64,000 bases of DNA. It comes from Smaragdicoccus niigatensis DSM 44881 = NBRC 103563. Its GTDB lineage: Bacteria; Actinomycetota; Actinomycetes; Mycobacteriales; Mycobacteriaceae. The stretch spans positions 124,001-188,000 of the forward strand of contig NZ_AQXZ01000018.1 of the NCBI RefSeq assembly GCF_000380645.1, read 5' to 3'. Numbering within the stretch: position 1 is the first letter of the stretch; every line of letters begins with the position of its first letter. This document shows, one piece after another, positions 1 to 8,108 of this stretch. The notes beneath the pieces are model-generated. The model had not been told where the DNA came from and did no database searches. It worked only from the letters and a program-made list of their open reading frames with translations. The position numbers and the translations under genes are program-made.

Positions 1-630
1 GCCACCCTTGACCTTGCGGACGACGAGAATCCCCATGAGGAGGACGCCGAACGCGAAGACGACGACAGGCCAGGAACTGATCGAGTTGTCGGTGCCGAAC
101 TCGACCGGAACGGTGCTTCCCGCGGCGTCCGGCATCCGCTTGACCAGACCGGAGTCGATGAACCCGATGAAGGCGATGAACGAACCGATGCCCGCCGCGA
201 TCGCCGCTTTGAGCGGCGCAGGGATGGCGTTGAAGACCGCGGTCCGGAATCCGGTGGCGGCCAGGAGGACGATGATCACGCCGTCGATCACGACGAGGCC
301 CATGGCTTCGGGCCACGACATCTCGCGCACCACGTTGACGGCGAGAAGTGAGTTGATGCCGAGGCCGGTGGCGAAGGCGAAGGGATAGCGCGCGATCGCA
401 CCGAAAGCGAGACACATGATCCCGGCGATGAGTGCGGTCGCCGCCGCGACCTTGTCCATCGGCAGCACCGAACCCGTGACGTCAGCGTTGTGCCGATGAC
501 CCGGGATGCCGCCGATGATGATCGGATTGAGCACGAGAATGTAGGCCATCGTCACGAACGTGACGAGTCCGCCGCGCAGTTCCCGGGCGATGGTCGACTG
601 CCGTTGGGAGATCGAGAAGTACTGATCCAC
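1..630 (-). CDS. NCS2-family purine permease (AzgA/GhxP-like), 3' end beyond window
   Basis: This is the N-terminal 210 residues of a polytopic transporter; the rest lies outside the window. Known members of the family import hypoxanthine, guanine or adenine by proton symport at the inner membrane. The sequence shows a short polar start followed by the family-typical first helix (TFVTMAYILVLNP), the half-helix region FATGLGINSLLAVNV, and later hydrophobic helices such as GLVVIDGVIIVLLAATG. The GTG at 630 is preceded by GGAGAGG at a reasonable distance. A GTG at 642 would sit directly against that motif and is less likely. Substrate within the purine group cannot be told from this fragment. 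No regulator is adjacent. Confidence 0.82.
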   Translation of the reverse strand, partial: MDQYFSISQRQSTIARELRGGLVTFVTMAYILVLNPIIIGGIPGHRHNADVTGSVLPMDKVAAATALIAGIMCLAFGAIARYPFAFATGLGINSLLAVNVVREMSWPEAMGLVVIDGVIIVLLAATGFRTAVFNAIPAPLKAAIAAGIGSFIAFIGFIDSGLVKRMPDAAGSTVPVEFGTDNSISSWPVVVFAFGVLLMGILVVRKVKGG

Positions 631-703
631 AAGGCGCTTCACCTCTCCCAGCCTAGGGGGAGGTGAACCGCGTCGCGCGTTGAACGAATCGTCGCGGATT
701 CGG

Positions 704-1561
704 TTACCCGACGGGGACGAGTTCGCCGTTAGGTGTCTCGGGTTCGCCGGTACGTCGGTTGACCGGCGCCGGAATGGGTTCGAGCGGCGTAGTCCGGACC
801 TGCCGTACTTGGTAGATCACCAGCGCGATGAGGCCGAGGAGCAGAGCGGCAGACGTCCACATCGTGCCCCAGCCGAGCCCGCCGTGCTCGATCGGCTTGC
901 TGAGTGCGTCGCCTGCGGTTGCGCCCAGCGGACGGGTCAAGACGAATGCGACCCAGAAGAGCAACATGCTGTTGATCGGGGTGAAGTAATGCGCAGCCAG
1001 TAGCGCGACCATGATCGACGACAGAATGAAAGCGCTTTGGCGGAAACCGAATTCGAGGTCGTCGGCAAGGAAGTCGCCGCTCGAGGTGCCGAGGCTGTTG
1101 GAGAACAGGATCGCCACCCAGTACAGGAGCTCGCCCTTGAACGTGGCGACCTTTTCGACGTCGAGCGTCTGTCCACTTCGCCACCAGAGGAAGAACACGA
1201 TCGCCAGGCACGTGGTCAGGATGATGGCACCGCCCGTGTAGCCGACACCGCCGGTGCGGTTCATCAGGTCCGACAGTGTGGTGCCCGTTGTGCTCGTCAA
1301 CGCGATGACGGTCCAGAACAGCGCAGGATGAAATTTCCGTGCCCGCAGTTGGAACGTCACCGCGATGAGGAACATGGCGAAGAAGATCAGCGTGCTCGCC
1401 AGATAACCGACGTTGAGCGTCTGTGCCAGCAGGTCGCCACCGGTCTCGCCCAGCGTCGTGGCGAGGATCTTCAGAATCCAAAAGACGACCGTGACGTGCG
1501 GAAGTTTTCGTGCGACGAACAAGATTGACTGAGCGTTGTCACGGGTTTTGGATACTGCCAC
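704..1561 (-). CDS. DUF347 (COG4705) four-repeat membrane protein
   Basis: A 285-residue integral membrane protein built from four copies of a two-helix unit. Each unit carries a [F/Y]W at its start (residues 27-28, 82-83, 147-148, 202-203) and a core of the form LGxTxGDxL or a variant (near residues 37-45, 91-99, 157-165, 212-220). This is the DUF347 repeat pattern, whose biochemical function is unknown. The C-terminal 40 residues are soluble and rich in Pro, Arg and Thr. The gene stands alone, downstream of the MFS gene on the same strand but separated by 207 bases that contain a strong hairpin. An inverted repeat beginning at the stop codon (683-705) may help termination. Transport of an ion or metabolite is a guess only. 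Confidence 0.8.
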   Translation of the reverse strand: MAVSKTRDNAQSILFVARKLPHVTVVFWILKILATTLGETGGDLLAQTLNVGYLASTLIFFAMFLIAVTFQLRARKFHPALFWTVIALTSTTGTTLSDLMNRTGGVGYTGGAIILTTCLAIVFFLWWRSGQTLDVEKVATFKGELLYWVAILFSNSLGTSSGDFLADDLEFGFRQSAFILSSIMVALLAAHYFTPINSMLLFWVAFVLTRPLGATAGDALSKPIEHGGLGWGTMWTSAALLLGLIALVIYQVRQVRTTPLEPIPAPVNRRTGEPETPNGELVPVG

Positions 1562-1644
1562 GGTTGCTCCTGCACAAGGTCACGGATGCGGACTCGTCAG
1601 GCGACAAATCGCGACATTGCGATGCGTACGCACGACCGACGGGT

Positions 1645-1691
1645 AACCGCCTCCGTTGTGTGCAGCGCATCGCTGCAGCTCAGAGGCGGTT
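1645..1691. terminator. Compound hairpin between MFS and DUF347 genes
   Basis: Outer arms AACCGCCTC (1645-1653) and GAGGCGGTT (1683-1691) enclose an inner perfect 7-bp hairpin, TGCAGCG (1661-1667) and CGCTGCA (1671-1677), with loop CAT. Both flanking genes read on the minus strand. The hairpin therefore either ends the MFS transcript, without a U-tract as is common in actinobacteria, or forms part of the leader of the DUF347 gene. A T-rich run follows only on the plus strand. Confidence 0.45.
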
Positions 1692-1768
1692 CTCGTTTTC
1701 TAACACGCTAGGAAGCGACGTCGGGCGGCTTCAGAATCAATCGGCCGGACTTGCGCGTTTTATCCCAA

Positions 1769-3010
1769 TCAGTCGTCGCCGAGCGTGATTGCCTCGGCTT
1801 CGTCAACGCTGTGCGACTCGGGCTGGTGTGCGTCGAGGCCGGTCAGGTGCGACTTCCCGATCACGAGGACCGCCACGGCGAGCGCCGTGAACGTCGCGCC
1901 GACCCAGAACGGAAGATGCACGTTCTGTTCGCCGAGCTTGCCGGCCAACCACGGGGCAGCGGCACCACCGGTGAAGCGGACGAAGCTGTAGGCGGCCGAC
2001 GCGGTCGAGCGTTCGGCGGGCGAGACGATCATGACGGTCTCGGTGATGAGCGTGTTGTTGATACCGAGGAACACCCCGGCCAGCACGGTACCGACGATGA
2101 GCACGGCCTTGTCCTCGGTGAACATCGCCATGACGGCCAGATCCGCGGCGAATGCGAGCAGCGCGGCGGCCATAATGGGCATCGTCCCGTAGCGGCGCTG
2201 CAGGATCGGCGCGATGAACACCGACGAGATCGCGAGCATGAGGCCCCAGCCGAAGAAGATGAACCCGATGGCATAGGTGCCGAGATCAAGCGGGAACGGC
2301 GTGTAGGCGAGCAGCGTGAAGAAGCCGAAGTTGTACAGAAGTGCGGTGATCGCGACGGTCAGCAGCCCGGGGTGGGTCAGCGCCCGGAACGGGTCGGCGA
2401 GTGAGGTTGTTTTTCCGGTTGCGGGAGTTTCGGGCAGCAGCACGACCGTCAGGATGAACGCGACGGCCATCAGTGCGGCGACGCCGAAGAACGGTCCACG
2501 CCAGCTGATGTGGCCAAGCACGCCACCGAGCAGGGGACCGGCGGCGATGCCGATTCCGAGGGCGGCCTCGTAGAGGATGATCGCCCGCGAGACGCCACCG
2601 CTGGCGGCGCCGACGATCGTCGCGAGGGCCGTCGCGATGAAGAGTGCGTTGCCGAGTCCCCAGCCTGCGCGGAATCCCACGATCTCGCCGACCGTGCTCG
2701 ACATTCCGGCGAGTGCGGAGAAGACGATGATGATCGCGAGTCCACCGAGGAGGGTGCGCTTGGGGCCGAACCGGCTCGAGATCACGCCGGTCACGAGCAT
2801 CGCGATACCGATGACCGCCATGTAGCTGGTGAAGAGCAATGACACCTGGGACGGCGACGCGTGCAATTGCTCGCCGATCGGCTTCAGGATGGGGTCGACG
2901 AGGCCGATTCCCATGAACGCGATGACGCTGGCGAAGGCCACTGCCCACACCGACTTCGGTTGTTTGAGGATGCTCGGTGTGTCGTCGGTTCGTTCGAGTG
3001 TTGCGGTCAT
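1769..3010 (-). CDS. MFS drug-efflux-type transporter (DHA1-like)
   Basis: A 413-residue major facilitator with 12 predicted helices. The cytoplasmic loop after helix 2 carries the MFS signature RFGPKR (residues 80-85), and the first half has the conserved LVDPILKPIGEQL segment of drug:proton antiporters. Its start overlaps the stop of the upstream marR gene by 4 bases (ATGA, 3007-3010), so the pair is translationally coupled. A MarR regulator with a palindromic operator fixes the likely role as inducible efflux of a small toxic or aromatic compound. The substrate cannot be inferred. The C-terminal tail is acidic. Confidence 0.88.
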   Translation of the reverse strand: MTATLERTDDTPSILKQPKSVWAVAFASVIAFMGIGLVDPILKPIGEQLHASPSQVSLLFTSYMAVIGIAMLVTGVISSRFGPKRTLLGGLAIIIVFSALAGMSSTVGEIVGFRAGWGLGNALFIATALATIVGAASGGVSRAIILYEAALGIGIAAGPLLGGVLGHISWRGPFFGVAALMAVAFILTVVLLPETPATGKTTSLADPFRALTHPGLLTVAITALLYNFGFFTLLAYTPFPLDLGTYAIGFIFFGWGLMLAISSVFIAPILQRRYGTMPIMAAALLAFAADLAVMAMFTEDKAVLIVGTVLAGVFLGINNTLITETVMIVSPAERSTASAAYSFVRFTGGAAAPWLAGKLGEQNVHLPFWVGATFTALAVAVLVIGKSHLTGLDAHQPESHSVDEAEAITLGDD

Positions 3011-3432
3011 TGTTTGTTCCTTCCCAGTGCCTCGTTCAGCCTGGTGAGGCTGGCGAGAGCGGCTGCGATCTCCCTTTCGTCAACGTCGCCGACGTACGGT
3101 GCGAGGGCGCGTCCCGCGGCACCGCGTGCCTCATCCAACTGGGTCCGGCCCAGTTCGGTGATGGCGACGACGACCGCTCGCGAATCGGACGGGTCCTTGC
3201 GGCGTTCGACGAATCCCTTGTCGGCAAGACGCCCGATGAGCGTCGTGGCCGCAGGTTGCGAGCTTCGATCGAGGCGGGCGAACTCGGTGATCCGCAGTTC
3301 ACCGTTCTCCTCGAGGATCGCGAGTGCGCGAACGACGGCGTGGGGTTGATCGCTGGTGGTGAGTCCCCCGGCCAATCGGACGAACCGCCCGGCGGCGGTC
3401 AGCAGTTCGATGAGGGGCTCGTTAGCTGTCAC
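3007..3432 (-). CDS. MarR-family regulator of the adjacent efflux pump
   Basis: A 141-residue winged-helix protein. The DNA-binding region runs from about residue 35 to 100, with recognition helix SQPAATTLIGRLADKGFVER and the wing residues DPSDSRAV typical of MarR. The GTG start is 10 bases from a perfect palindrome (3442-3462), consistent with autorepression. The 4-base overlap with the MFS gene makes a two-gene marR-efflux operon, and ligand binding would derepress both. The length is normal for the family. Confidence 0.9.
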   Translation of the reverse strand: MTANEPLIELLTAAGRFVRLAGGLTTSDQPHAVVRALAILEENGELRITEFARLDRSSQPAATTLIGRLADKGFVERRKDPSDSRAVVVAITELGRTQLDEARGAAGRALAPYVGDVDEREIAAALASLTRLNEALGRNKQ

Positions 3433-3441
3433 TCACCAAAT

Positions 3442-3462
3442 ATACATAACGTGATTATGTAT
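3442..3462. promoter_or_regulatory. MarR operator (8-5-8 perfect palindrome)
   Basis: ATACATAA (3442-3449) and TTATGTAT (3455-3462) form a perfect inverted repeat with a 5-base spacer, 10 bases upstream of the marR GTG. It is strikingly AT-rich for this genome. Its outer base also lies in the stop codon of the upstream hydroxypyruvate-isomerase-like gene, so MarR would sit at the very end of that gene. Confidence 0.75.
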
Positions 3463-4250
3463 TAGCTGTTGCGTGCGTCACGCGGAAGCCAGGCGAAGGG
3501 GTCCTTCGCCGCTCCCGGGACGTACTCCAGAGAGATGAGCCCGGTGTAGCCGAGTTCGTCGAGCAGAGCGAGATGGCCGTTCAGGTCGGCATTGCCGGTG
3601 CCGGGCGCGCCGCGGCCGGGGGAGTCGGCGATCTGGACGTGGTGAATCTGCCGGAAATTGCGCTTGATCGTTTTCGGCACGTCGACCCCGTTTGTTTCGA
3701 GGTGATAGAGGTCTGCCAGGGCGGCAACGCCCGGTCCGGCGAACTTCGCGATGAGTGCCGCATCGTCGAGGGTTTTGATCGGGTAGTCCGGCGCACCACT
3801 GAGTGGCTCGACGAGAACTGTTGCACCGATCTTCTGGGCCGCCTGGGCGGCGAGATCGAGGTTGTCGGAAGCGAGCGCATCCTGATCGCCGGGCAGAACG
3901 TCGTCGACGCGATTTCCATACAGCGCGTTGAACATTCGAGTGCCGAGCCGCTCGCCGATCCCAATGGCGACGTCGATGTTGTCGCGGAATTCCTGCGACC
4001 GGGCGGGGATCGAGAGCAGTCCGCGCTCACCGTTTGCCAGGTCGCCGCCGGCGAAATTCAGACCGGTCAATCGAACGCCCGCGTTCTCGATCGACGCGAC
4101 GAAGGCATCGACCTCGGCATCGGACGGCACTGCGGAGTCGAACGGCCACCAGAACTCGACCCCACCGAATCCTGCGGCGGCTGCGCGAGCCGCGCGATCG
4201 AGCAGCGGAATGTCGGGAAACAGGATCGAGCAGTTCACGGTATAGCGCAC
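3462..4250 (-). CDS. Hydroxypyruvate isomerase-like TIM-barrel protein
   Basis: A 262-residue xylose-isomerase-like TIM barrel resembling Hyi, which interconverts hydroxypyruvate and tartronate semialdehyde. Expected metal and catalytic positions are visible: VLVEPLSG (Glu), ALADLYH (Asp and His), HVQIADSPGRGAPGTG and a C-terminal SLEY (Glu). The GTG at 4250 matches where Hyi proteins begin; an upstream ATG at 4277 would add nine residues without homology. The gene diverges from an SDR across a large quasi-palindrome, which suggests co-regulation with it. Hydroxypyruvate or a related hydroxyacid is plausible as substrate, but other isomerases or epimerases of the fold cannot be excluded. Confidence 0.78.
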   Translation of the reverse strand: MRYTVNCSILFPDIPLLDRAARAAAAGFGGVEFWWPFDSAVPSDAEVDAFVASIENAGVRLTGLNFAGGDLANGERGLLSIPARSQEFRDNIDVAIGIGERLGTRMFNALYGNRVDDVLPGDQDALASDNLDLAAQAAQKIGATVLVEPLSGAPDYPIKTLDDAALIAKFAGPGVAALADLYHLETNGVDVPKTIKRNFRQIHHVQIADSPGRGAPGTGNADLNGHLALLDELGYTGLISLEYVPGAAKDPFAWLPRDARNS

Positions 4251-4262
4251 TCTAGAAACCCT

Positions 4263-4424
4263 AGGCGCATCTCTCAAACCCCGTCCGGCGCCCCATGTGC
4301 CAGATCACCGACCAGCTGTGTCGTCCTCGTCGCCGATACAACCCCGGTATCGGACTCCTCAGCCGCCTTGCTGGACCGGCGATCTGATCACCAGGGGCAT
4401 CCCGCCGGGTTTGAGAGACACGCC
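4263..4424. promoter_or_regulatory. 162-bp quasi-palindromic divergent promoter region
   Basis: The outer arms AGGCGCATCTCTCAAACCC (4263-4281) and GGGTTTGAGAGACACGCCT (4406-4424) are inverted copies with 17 of 19 matches, apart from an extra base here or there further in. Symmetry continues inward through segments such as AGATCACCG and CGGCGATCT to a perfect central hairpin, CCGATAC (4333-4339) and GTATCGG (4347-4353). The centre of the outer and inner pairs coincides at about 4343. Each outer arm lies just upstream of one of the two divergent starts, so both promoters carry near-identical leaders. Confidence 0.6.
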
Positions 4425-4450
4425 TTCGCCTCATGATCAGAATGGAGCAC

Positions 4451-5194
4451 ATGATCGACTCTCCGGTGGCAGTGGTGACGGGTGCGGGTTCGGGACTGGG
4501 GCGCGTGATTGCGGGTCGTCTTCTCGAGGCCGGGTTCCGGGTCGCCGTTGCAGGTCGCACAGTAGAGAGTCTCGCGGAAACGGCCGGCGCAAACCCGAAC
4601 GCGCTCGTCGTGCCGACGGACACGACGAGTCCAGCGTCGGTTGCCGAGTTATTCGCGAGTGTCGGCCAGCGCTGGGGCCGGGTGGACGTCCTCGTCAACA
4701 ACGCCGGAACGTTCGGGCCGGTTGGTGACGTCGACGAGATCGACGTGCAAGCCTGGCTCGACACGGTGTCGGTCAACCTGACGGGGTACTTCCTGTGCGC
4801 CGCGGAGGCCTTTCGGATGATGAAGACGCAGACGCCGCAGGGCGGTCGGATCATCAACAATGGTTCGATTTCCGCGGATCGGCCCCGACCGGGTACCGCG
4901 GCCTACACCTCGACGAAGCACGCGATCACCGGTCTTACGAAGGCGCTGTCACTCGATGGGCGCAAGTACGGGATCGCGTGTGGGCAGATCGATATCGGAA
5001 ACGCTGCCACCGATATGACCAGCGGTTTTGCCGCTGGAGCCCGGCAGGCCGACGGTTCGGTCAAACAGGAGCCGACGATGGATGCGACCTATGTCGGCGA
5101 TGCGGTTCTTCAGATGGCGACCCTTCCGCTCAGTGCGAATGTGCAGTTCATGACGTTGATGGCGACGAACATGCCGTTGATCGGGCGCGGCTGA
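4451..5194 (+). CDS. Short-chain dehydrogenase/reductase
   Basis: A 247-residue classical SDR that oxidises or reduces an alcohol or ketone with NAD(P). It has the cofactor motif TGAGSGLG (residues 10-17), NNAG (about 83-86), a catalytic Ser in NNGSIS, and YTSTK (Tyr152, Lys156). The ATG at 4451 has GGAG five bases upstream and is preferred over ATGs at 4433 and 4442. One base separates its stop from the next start, so it is coupled to a beta-lactamase-fold hydrolase. It is transcribed divergently from the hydroxypyruvate-isomerase-like gene under mirror-image promoters. The substrate is unknown. Confidence 0.85.
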   Translation: MIDSPVAVVTGAGSGLGRVIAGRLLEAGFRVAVAGRTVESLAETAGANPNALVVPTDTTSPASVAELFASVGQRWGRVDVLVNNAGTFGPVGDVDEIDVQAWLDTVSVNLTGYFLCAAEAFRMMKTQTPQGGRIINNGSISADRPRPGTAAYTSTKHAITGLTKALSLDGRKYGIACGQIDIGNAATDMTSGFAAGARQADGSVKQEPTMDATYVGDAVLQMATLPLSANVQFMTLMATNMPLIGRG

Positions 5195-5195
5195 C

Positions 5196-6410
5196 ATGCG
5201 GACCCGGGTGCATGTTCCCGACGACCTGGACGCCGTCACGACGTGCGGGGACGAGGTCGGCGATCTGGCTGCCGCGTCGATCTGGTCGTCGGTCCGGGAC
5301 TGGTATCGCACTGGCCTGCATCCCGCCATTCAGGTGTGTGTGCGCGTGAACGGCCACGTGATCCTCGATCGCGCGATAGGCCATTCGTGGGGCAACGCAC
5401 CGACGGATCCGCCGGACGCCGAGCAGGTCGTCGTCACGCCGTCGACGCCGTTCTGCGTCTACAGCGCCGCCAAGGGCATCACGACGACTGTCGTGCATCG
5501 GCTGATCGAACAAGGCGTGCTCGAACTCAACGCGCCTGTGTGCGATTACCTGCCGTGGTTCACATCCGAGGGCAAGGATCGGATCCGGCTTCGGCACGTC
5601 CTGACCCACACCGCAGGCGTCCCGGTGTTCCCGCCCGGGATCGACTTCACCCGGCTGCACGAACACGACTACGTGATCGACTGCCTCGAGCGGATCAAAC
5701 CGCTGCACCGGCCGGGCATGTTCCCGATCTACCACGCGGTCACCTTCGGCGTTCTGACCAGGGAAATCGTCGCGGCCACCACCGGTCGGTCCATTCGCGA
5801 CATCTTGCGCACCGAGATCCTGGACCCCCTGGGATTCCGCTGGACGAACTACGGTGTCGAGCCGGACGAGGTTCCTTTGGTGGCGCCGAGCCATCCGACC
5901 GGTGAGGAGCTGAGCGGACCACTCGCGGCGGCCTTCACGCGAGTTATCGGTGGGTCGATGTACACCGTCATCCCGCACACGAATGAAGCACAGTTTCTGA
6001 CCACGGTTCTGCCCTCGAGCAGCACAGTGTCGAATGCTCACGAACTGTCGCGGTTCTACGAGATCCTGCGGCGCGGGGGAGAACTGGATGGCCTTCGGGT
6101 GCTGTCGCCGGAGGCGGTGCGGGCGGCCTCCACTCCGCACACGCGGCTGCTTCCGAATGTCGCGGTCGGCCTGAAACCGATGCGCTGGGGAATGGGCTTC
6201 ATGGTGAGTTCAGACCGGTTCGGGCCGTTCGGCCGGAACTCCGGCGGCGCATTCGGCCACACCGGGCTGGTCAACATCGCCGCGTGGACCGACCCGTCGC
6301 GTCGAATGTCGGCGGCAATCGTGTCGAGCGGAAAGCCGGGTCCCACCCACGAGCGCGACCTGTACAACGTCGTGCTCGACGCGATCACCGGTTCTGTGCC
6401 TAGGGTGTAG
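5196..6410 (+). CDS. Beta-lactamase-fold serine hydrolase (esterase type)
   Basis: A 404-residue member of the class C beta-lactamase/esterase EstB superfamily, probably cytosolic as no signal peptide is seen. The nucleophile motif SxxK is YSAAK (Ser90, Lys93), and the third motif is GHTG near the C terminus in place of KTG. The middle motif, usually YxN, reads YHA (Tyr179), so Tyr is kept but Asn is missing. Such changes are common in esterases of this fold and argue against penicillinase activity. Its start lies one base after the SDR stop, so the two are co-translated. Likely hydrolysis of an ester or lactone acted on by the SDR is inference. Confidence 0.8.
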   Translation: MRTRVHVPDDLDAVTTCGDEVGDLAAASIWSSVRDWYRTGLHPAIQVCVRVNGHVILDRAIGHSWGNAPTDPPDAEQVVVTPSTPFCVYSAAKGITTTVVHRLIEQGVLELNAPVCDYLPWFTSEGKDRIRLRHVLTHTAGVPVFPPGIDFTRLHEHDYVIDCLERIKPLHRPGMFPIYHAVTFGVLTREIVAATTGRSIRDILRTEILDPLGFRWTNYGVEPDEVPLVAPSHPTGEELSGPLAAAFTRVIGGSMYTVIPHTNEAQFLTTVLPSSSTVSNAHELSRFYEILRRGGELDGLRVLSPEAVRAASTPHTRLLPNVAVGLKPMRWGMGFMVSSDRFGPFGRNSGGAFGHTGLVNIAAWTDPSRRMSAAIVSSGKPGPTHERDLYNVVLDAITGSVPRV

Positions 6411-6444
6411 TGATCACAACTCCTCAGAACAACGGGTGCACACA

Positions 6445-7476
6445 ATGCGAATCGGTGTCCTGACGGGCGGAGGCGACTGTCCCGGCCTCAATGCCGTCAT
6501 TCGAGCGGTCGTACGGACTGCTGTCGGGAAGTACGGGCATGCCGTGGTCGGCTTCGAAGATGGCTGGCGGGGACTTCTCCAAGACCGCAAAGTCGTCCTG
6601 CTCAACGACGACCGCAATGACCGGCTGCTGGCCAAGGGCGGAACGGTGCTCGGTACCGCGCGCACGAACCCGACGAAGCTCCAAGCGGGCCTCGAGACCA
6701 TCAAACAGACGCTCGACGACAACGGCATCGATGTCCTCATCCCGATCGGCGGGGAAGGAACGCTCACGGCGGCCAGCTGGTTGTCGGACGAGGGCGTCAA
6801 CGTGGTCGGCGTTCCGAAGACGATCGACAACGACATCGACTGCACGGATGTCACGTTCGGACATGACACTGCGGTCAGCGTCGCGACCGACGCCATCGAC
6901 CGCCTGCACACGACGGCCGAGTCGCACCAGCGCGTCATGCTCGTGGAAGTCATGGGTCGCCATGCCGGCTGGATCGCCCTGGCGTCAGGACTCGCCTCGG
7001 GCGCGCACCTGATTCTCGTTCCCGAGCAGCCGTTCGACGTCGACGAGGTATGCCGAACGGTCAAGCGCCGATTCCAGCGCGGGGACAAGCACTTCATCTG
7101 CGTGGTTGCGGAAGGGGCCGAACCGGATCCGCGATCCATGAAGCTGGCCGACGGCGGTATCGACGAGTTCGGGCACAAGCGTTTCACCGGTGTCGCGCAC
7201 CAGTTGGCGATCGAAATCGAGCGCCGGATCGGGAAAGAAGTGCGCACCACCGTGCTCGGACATATCCAGCGAGGTGGCACTCCAACGCCGTTCGATCGGG
7301 TGCTCGCCACGCGATTCGGCACCTGCGCCGTGGAAGCGGCCCAAGCCGGTGACTTCGGAAAGATGGTCGCGTTGCACGGCACAAAGATCGAACTCGTGCC
7401 GTTGGCAGACGCGACCCGACGCCTCAAAACAGTGCCGGAGCAGCGCTATCAGGAGGCGTCGGTGTTCTTCGGCTGA
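6445..7476 (+). CDS. pfkA: 6-phosphofructokinase
   Basis: A 343-residue phosphofructokinase that phosphorylates fructose 6-phosphate in glycolysis. Visible motifs are the N-terminal [14 protein letters not shown], the phosphoryl-donor loop GGEGT (residues 102-106), catalytic PKTIDND (124-130), MGRHAGW, and the sugar-binding GHIQRGG. The Gly after the acidic residue in GGEGT is the pattern associated with ATP use rather than pyrophosphate. Actinobacterial group III enzymes have this arrangement. ATG 6445 fits the usual N terminus; an in-frame GTG at 6436 adds only three residues. It stands 34 bases after the hydrolase, with no clear functional link. Confidence 0.95.
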   Translation: MRIGVLTGGGDCPGLNAVIRAVVRTAVGKYGHAVVGFEDGWRGLLQDRKVVLLNDDRNDRLLAKGGTVLGTARTNPTKLQAGLETIKQTLDDNGIDVLIPIGGEGTLTAASWLSDEGVNVVGVPKTIDNDIDCTDVTFGHDTAVSVATDAIDRLHTTAESHQRVMLVEVMGRHAGWIALASGLASGAHLILVPEQPFDVDEVCRTVKRRFQRGDKHFICVVAEGAEPDPRSMKLADGGIDEFGHKRFTGVAHQLAIEIERRIGKEVRTTVLGHIQRGGTPTPFDRVLATRFGTCAVEAAQAGDFGKMVALHGTKIELVPLADATRRLKTVPEQRYQEASVFFG

Positions 7477-7483
7477 CCGCGCG

Positions 7484-7693
7484 TCAGCGGTCCTGCCACC
7501 AATCGACGAATTCGGTGAAGTCGATGAGGCCATTGTGGTCTTCGTCGATCGCGGCAAAGCCGATCGAGACCGATTCGCTCGACATCTCCGGGTCGAGTAC
7601 GGCAATCAGCTTCGCGAATTCGGTGCTGTCAATGGCACCGTTTTCGTCGGTATCAAACTGGTCGAACGTTTCCCGGAGATCTTCGAGCGTCAT
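7484..7693 (-). CDS. Small two-EF-hand calcium-binding protein
   Basis: A 69-residue protein consisting almost entirely of two canonical 12-residue EF-hand loops: residues 14-25 (Asp14, Asp16, Asn18, Asp22, Glu25) and 50-61 (Asp50, Asp52, Asn54, Asp58, Glu61). All calcium-coordinating positions are filled, including the closing Glu, so it should bind two calcium ions. No signal peptide or membrane segment is present. It lies 9 bases downstream of the GlsB-like membrane gene on the same strand and is probably co-transcribed. Calmodulin-like proteins of this size occur in actinobacteria, but their targets are mostly unknown. Confidence 0.88.
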   Translation of the reverse strand: MTLEDLRETFDQFDTDENGAIDSTEFAKLIAVLDPEMSSESVSIGFAAIDEDHNGLIDFTEFVDWWQDR

Positions 7694-7702
7694 GCCGCTA
7701 GG

Positions 7703-7981
7703 TTACGCGGTGCGCCCGCCGTGACCTGCGAACTGCCGGTAGATGAGGAGCAAGATCACCGCTCCGACGATGGCGCCGAGGAACGAGTGCTCGATCGGAG
7801 GACGGAGATCGAACTTGTGCGGTGCGAAGAGAAGGCTACTCAGCGTGCCTCCGACGTAACCGCCCAGAATTCCCAGAATGATTGTCCCGATCCAGTTCAT
7901 GTTTTCTTTCCCTGGAACGAGAAGCCGTGCAACTGCCCCGGCGAGGAGACCAATGATGATCATCCCGATGATGTGCCACAT
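7703..7981 (-). CDS. GlsB/YeaQ/YmgE-family stress membrane protein
   Basis: A 92-residue, three-helix, glycine-rich membrane protein of the transglycosylase-associated/GlsB family. It shows an N-terminal GMIIIGLLAGAVARLLVPG helix, the conserved NWIGTIILGILGGYVGG segment and a C-terminal helix AIVGAVILLLIYR. The ATG at 7981 is preceded by AAAGGA and is chosen over long upstream extensions with no homology. Family members are induced by stress in several bacteria; the molecular role is unknown. Pairing with an EF-hand gene suggests a calcium-linked stress function, which is inference. Confidence 0.85.
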   Translation of the reverse strand: MWHIIGMIIIGLLAGAVARLLVPGKENMNWIGTIILGILGGYVGGTLSSLLFAPHKFDLRPPIEHSFLGAIVGAVILLLIYRQFAGHGGRTA

Positions 7982-8057
7982 GCCCGTGTCCTTTCCCGAC
8001 TCGTGATCGAGTAATTCCCAGGTTATCCCTGTTCTAAAACGCTGGCACGTACCGATT

Positions 8058-8096
8058 TTGGGCATTTGACCGAATGGAGTACGGGAAAGTGTCCAC
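8058..8096. repeat. Left palindromic repeat flanking the AbiEi-DUF559 gene
   Basis: An imperfect 39-bp palindrome centred at 8077, 12 bases before the GTG of the AbiEi-DUF559 gene. About 11 of 19 arm positions pair. Positions 8060-8096 match 29 of 37 bases of the right copy at 9017-9053 in direct orientation, sharing blocks GAGTACGG and TGTCCAC. It could be the operator of the gene or the left boundary of a mobile unit. Confidence 0.6.
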
Positions 8097-8108
8097 AACC
8101 AAATTCTC

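Noticed and set aside
1562-1768. Manganese (yybP-ykoY) riboswitch before the DUF347 gene
   Set aside because: The compound hairpin at 1645-1691 does not show the conserved loops of that class.
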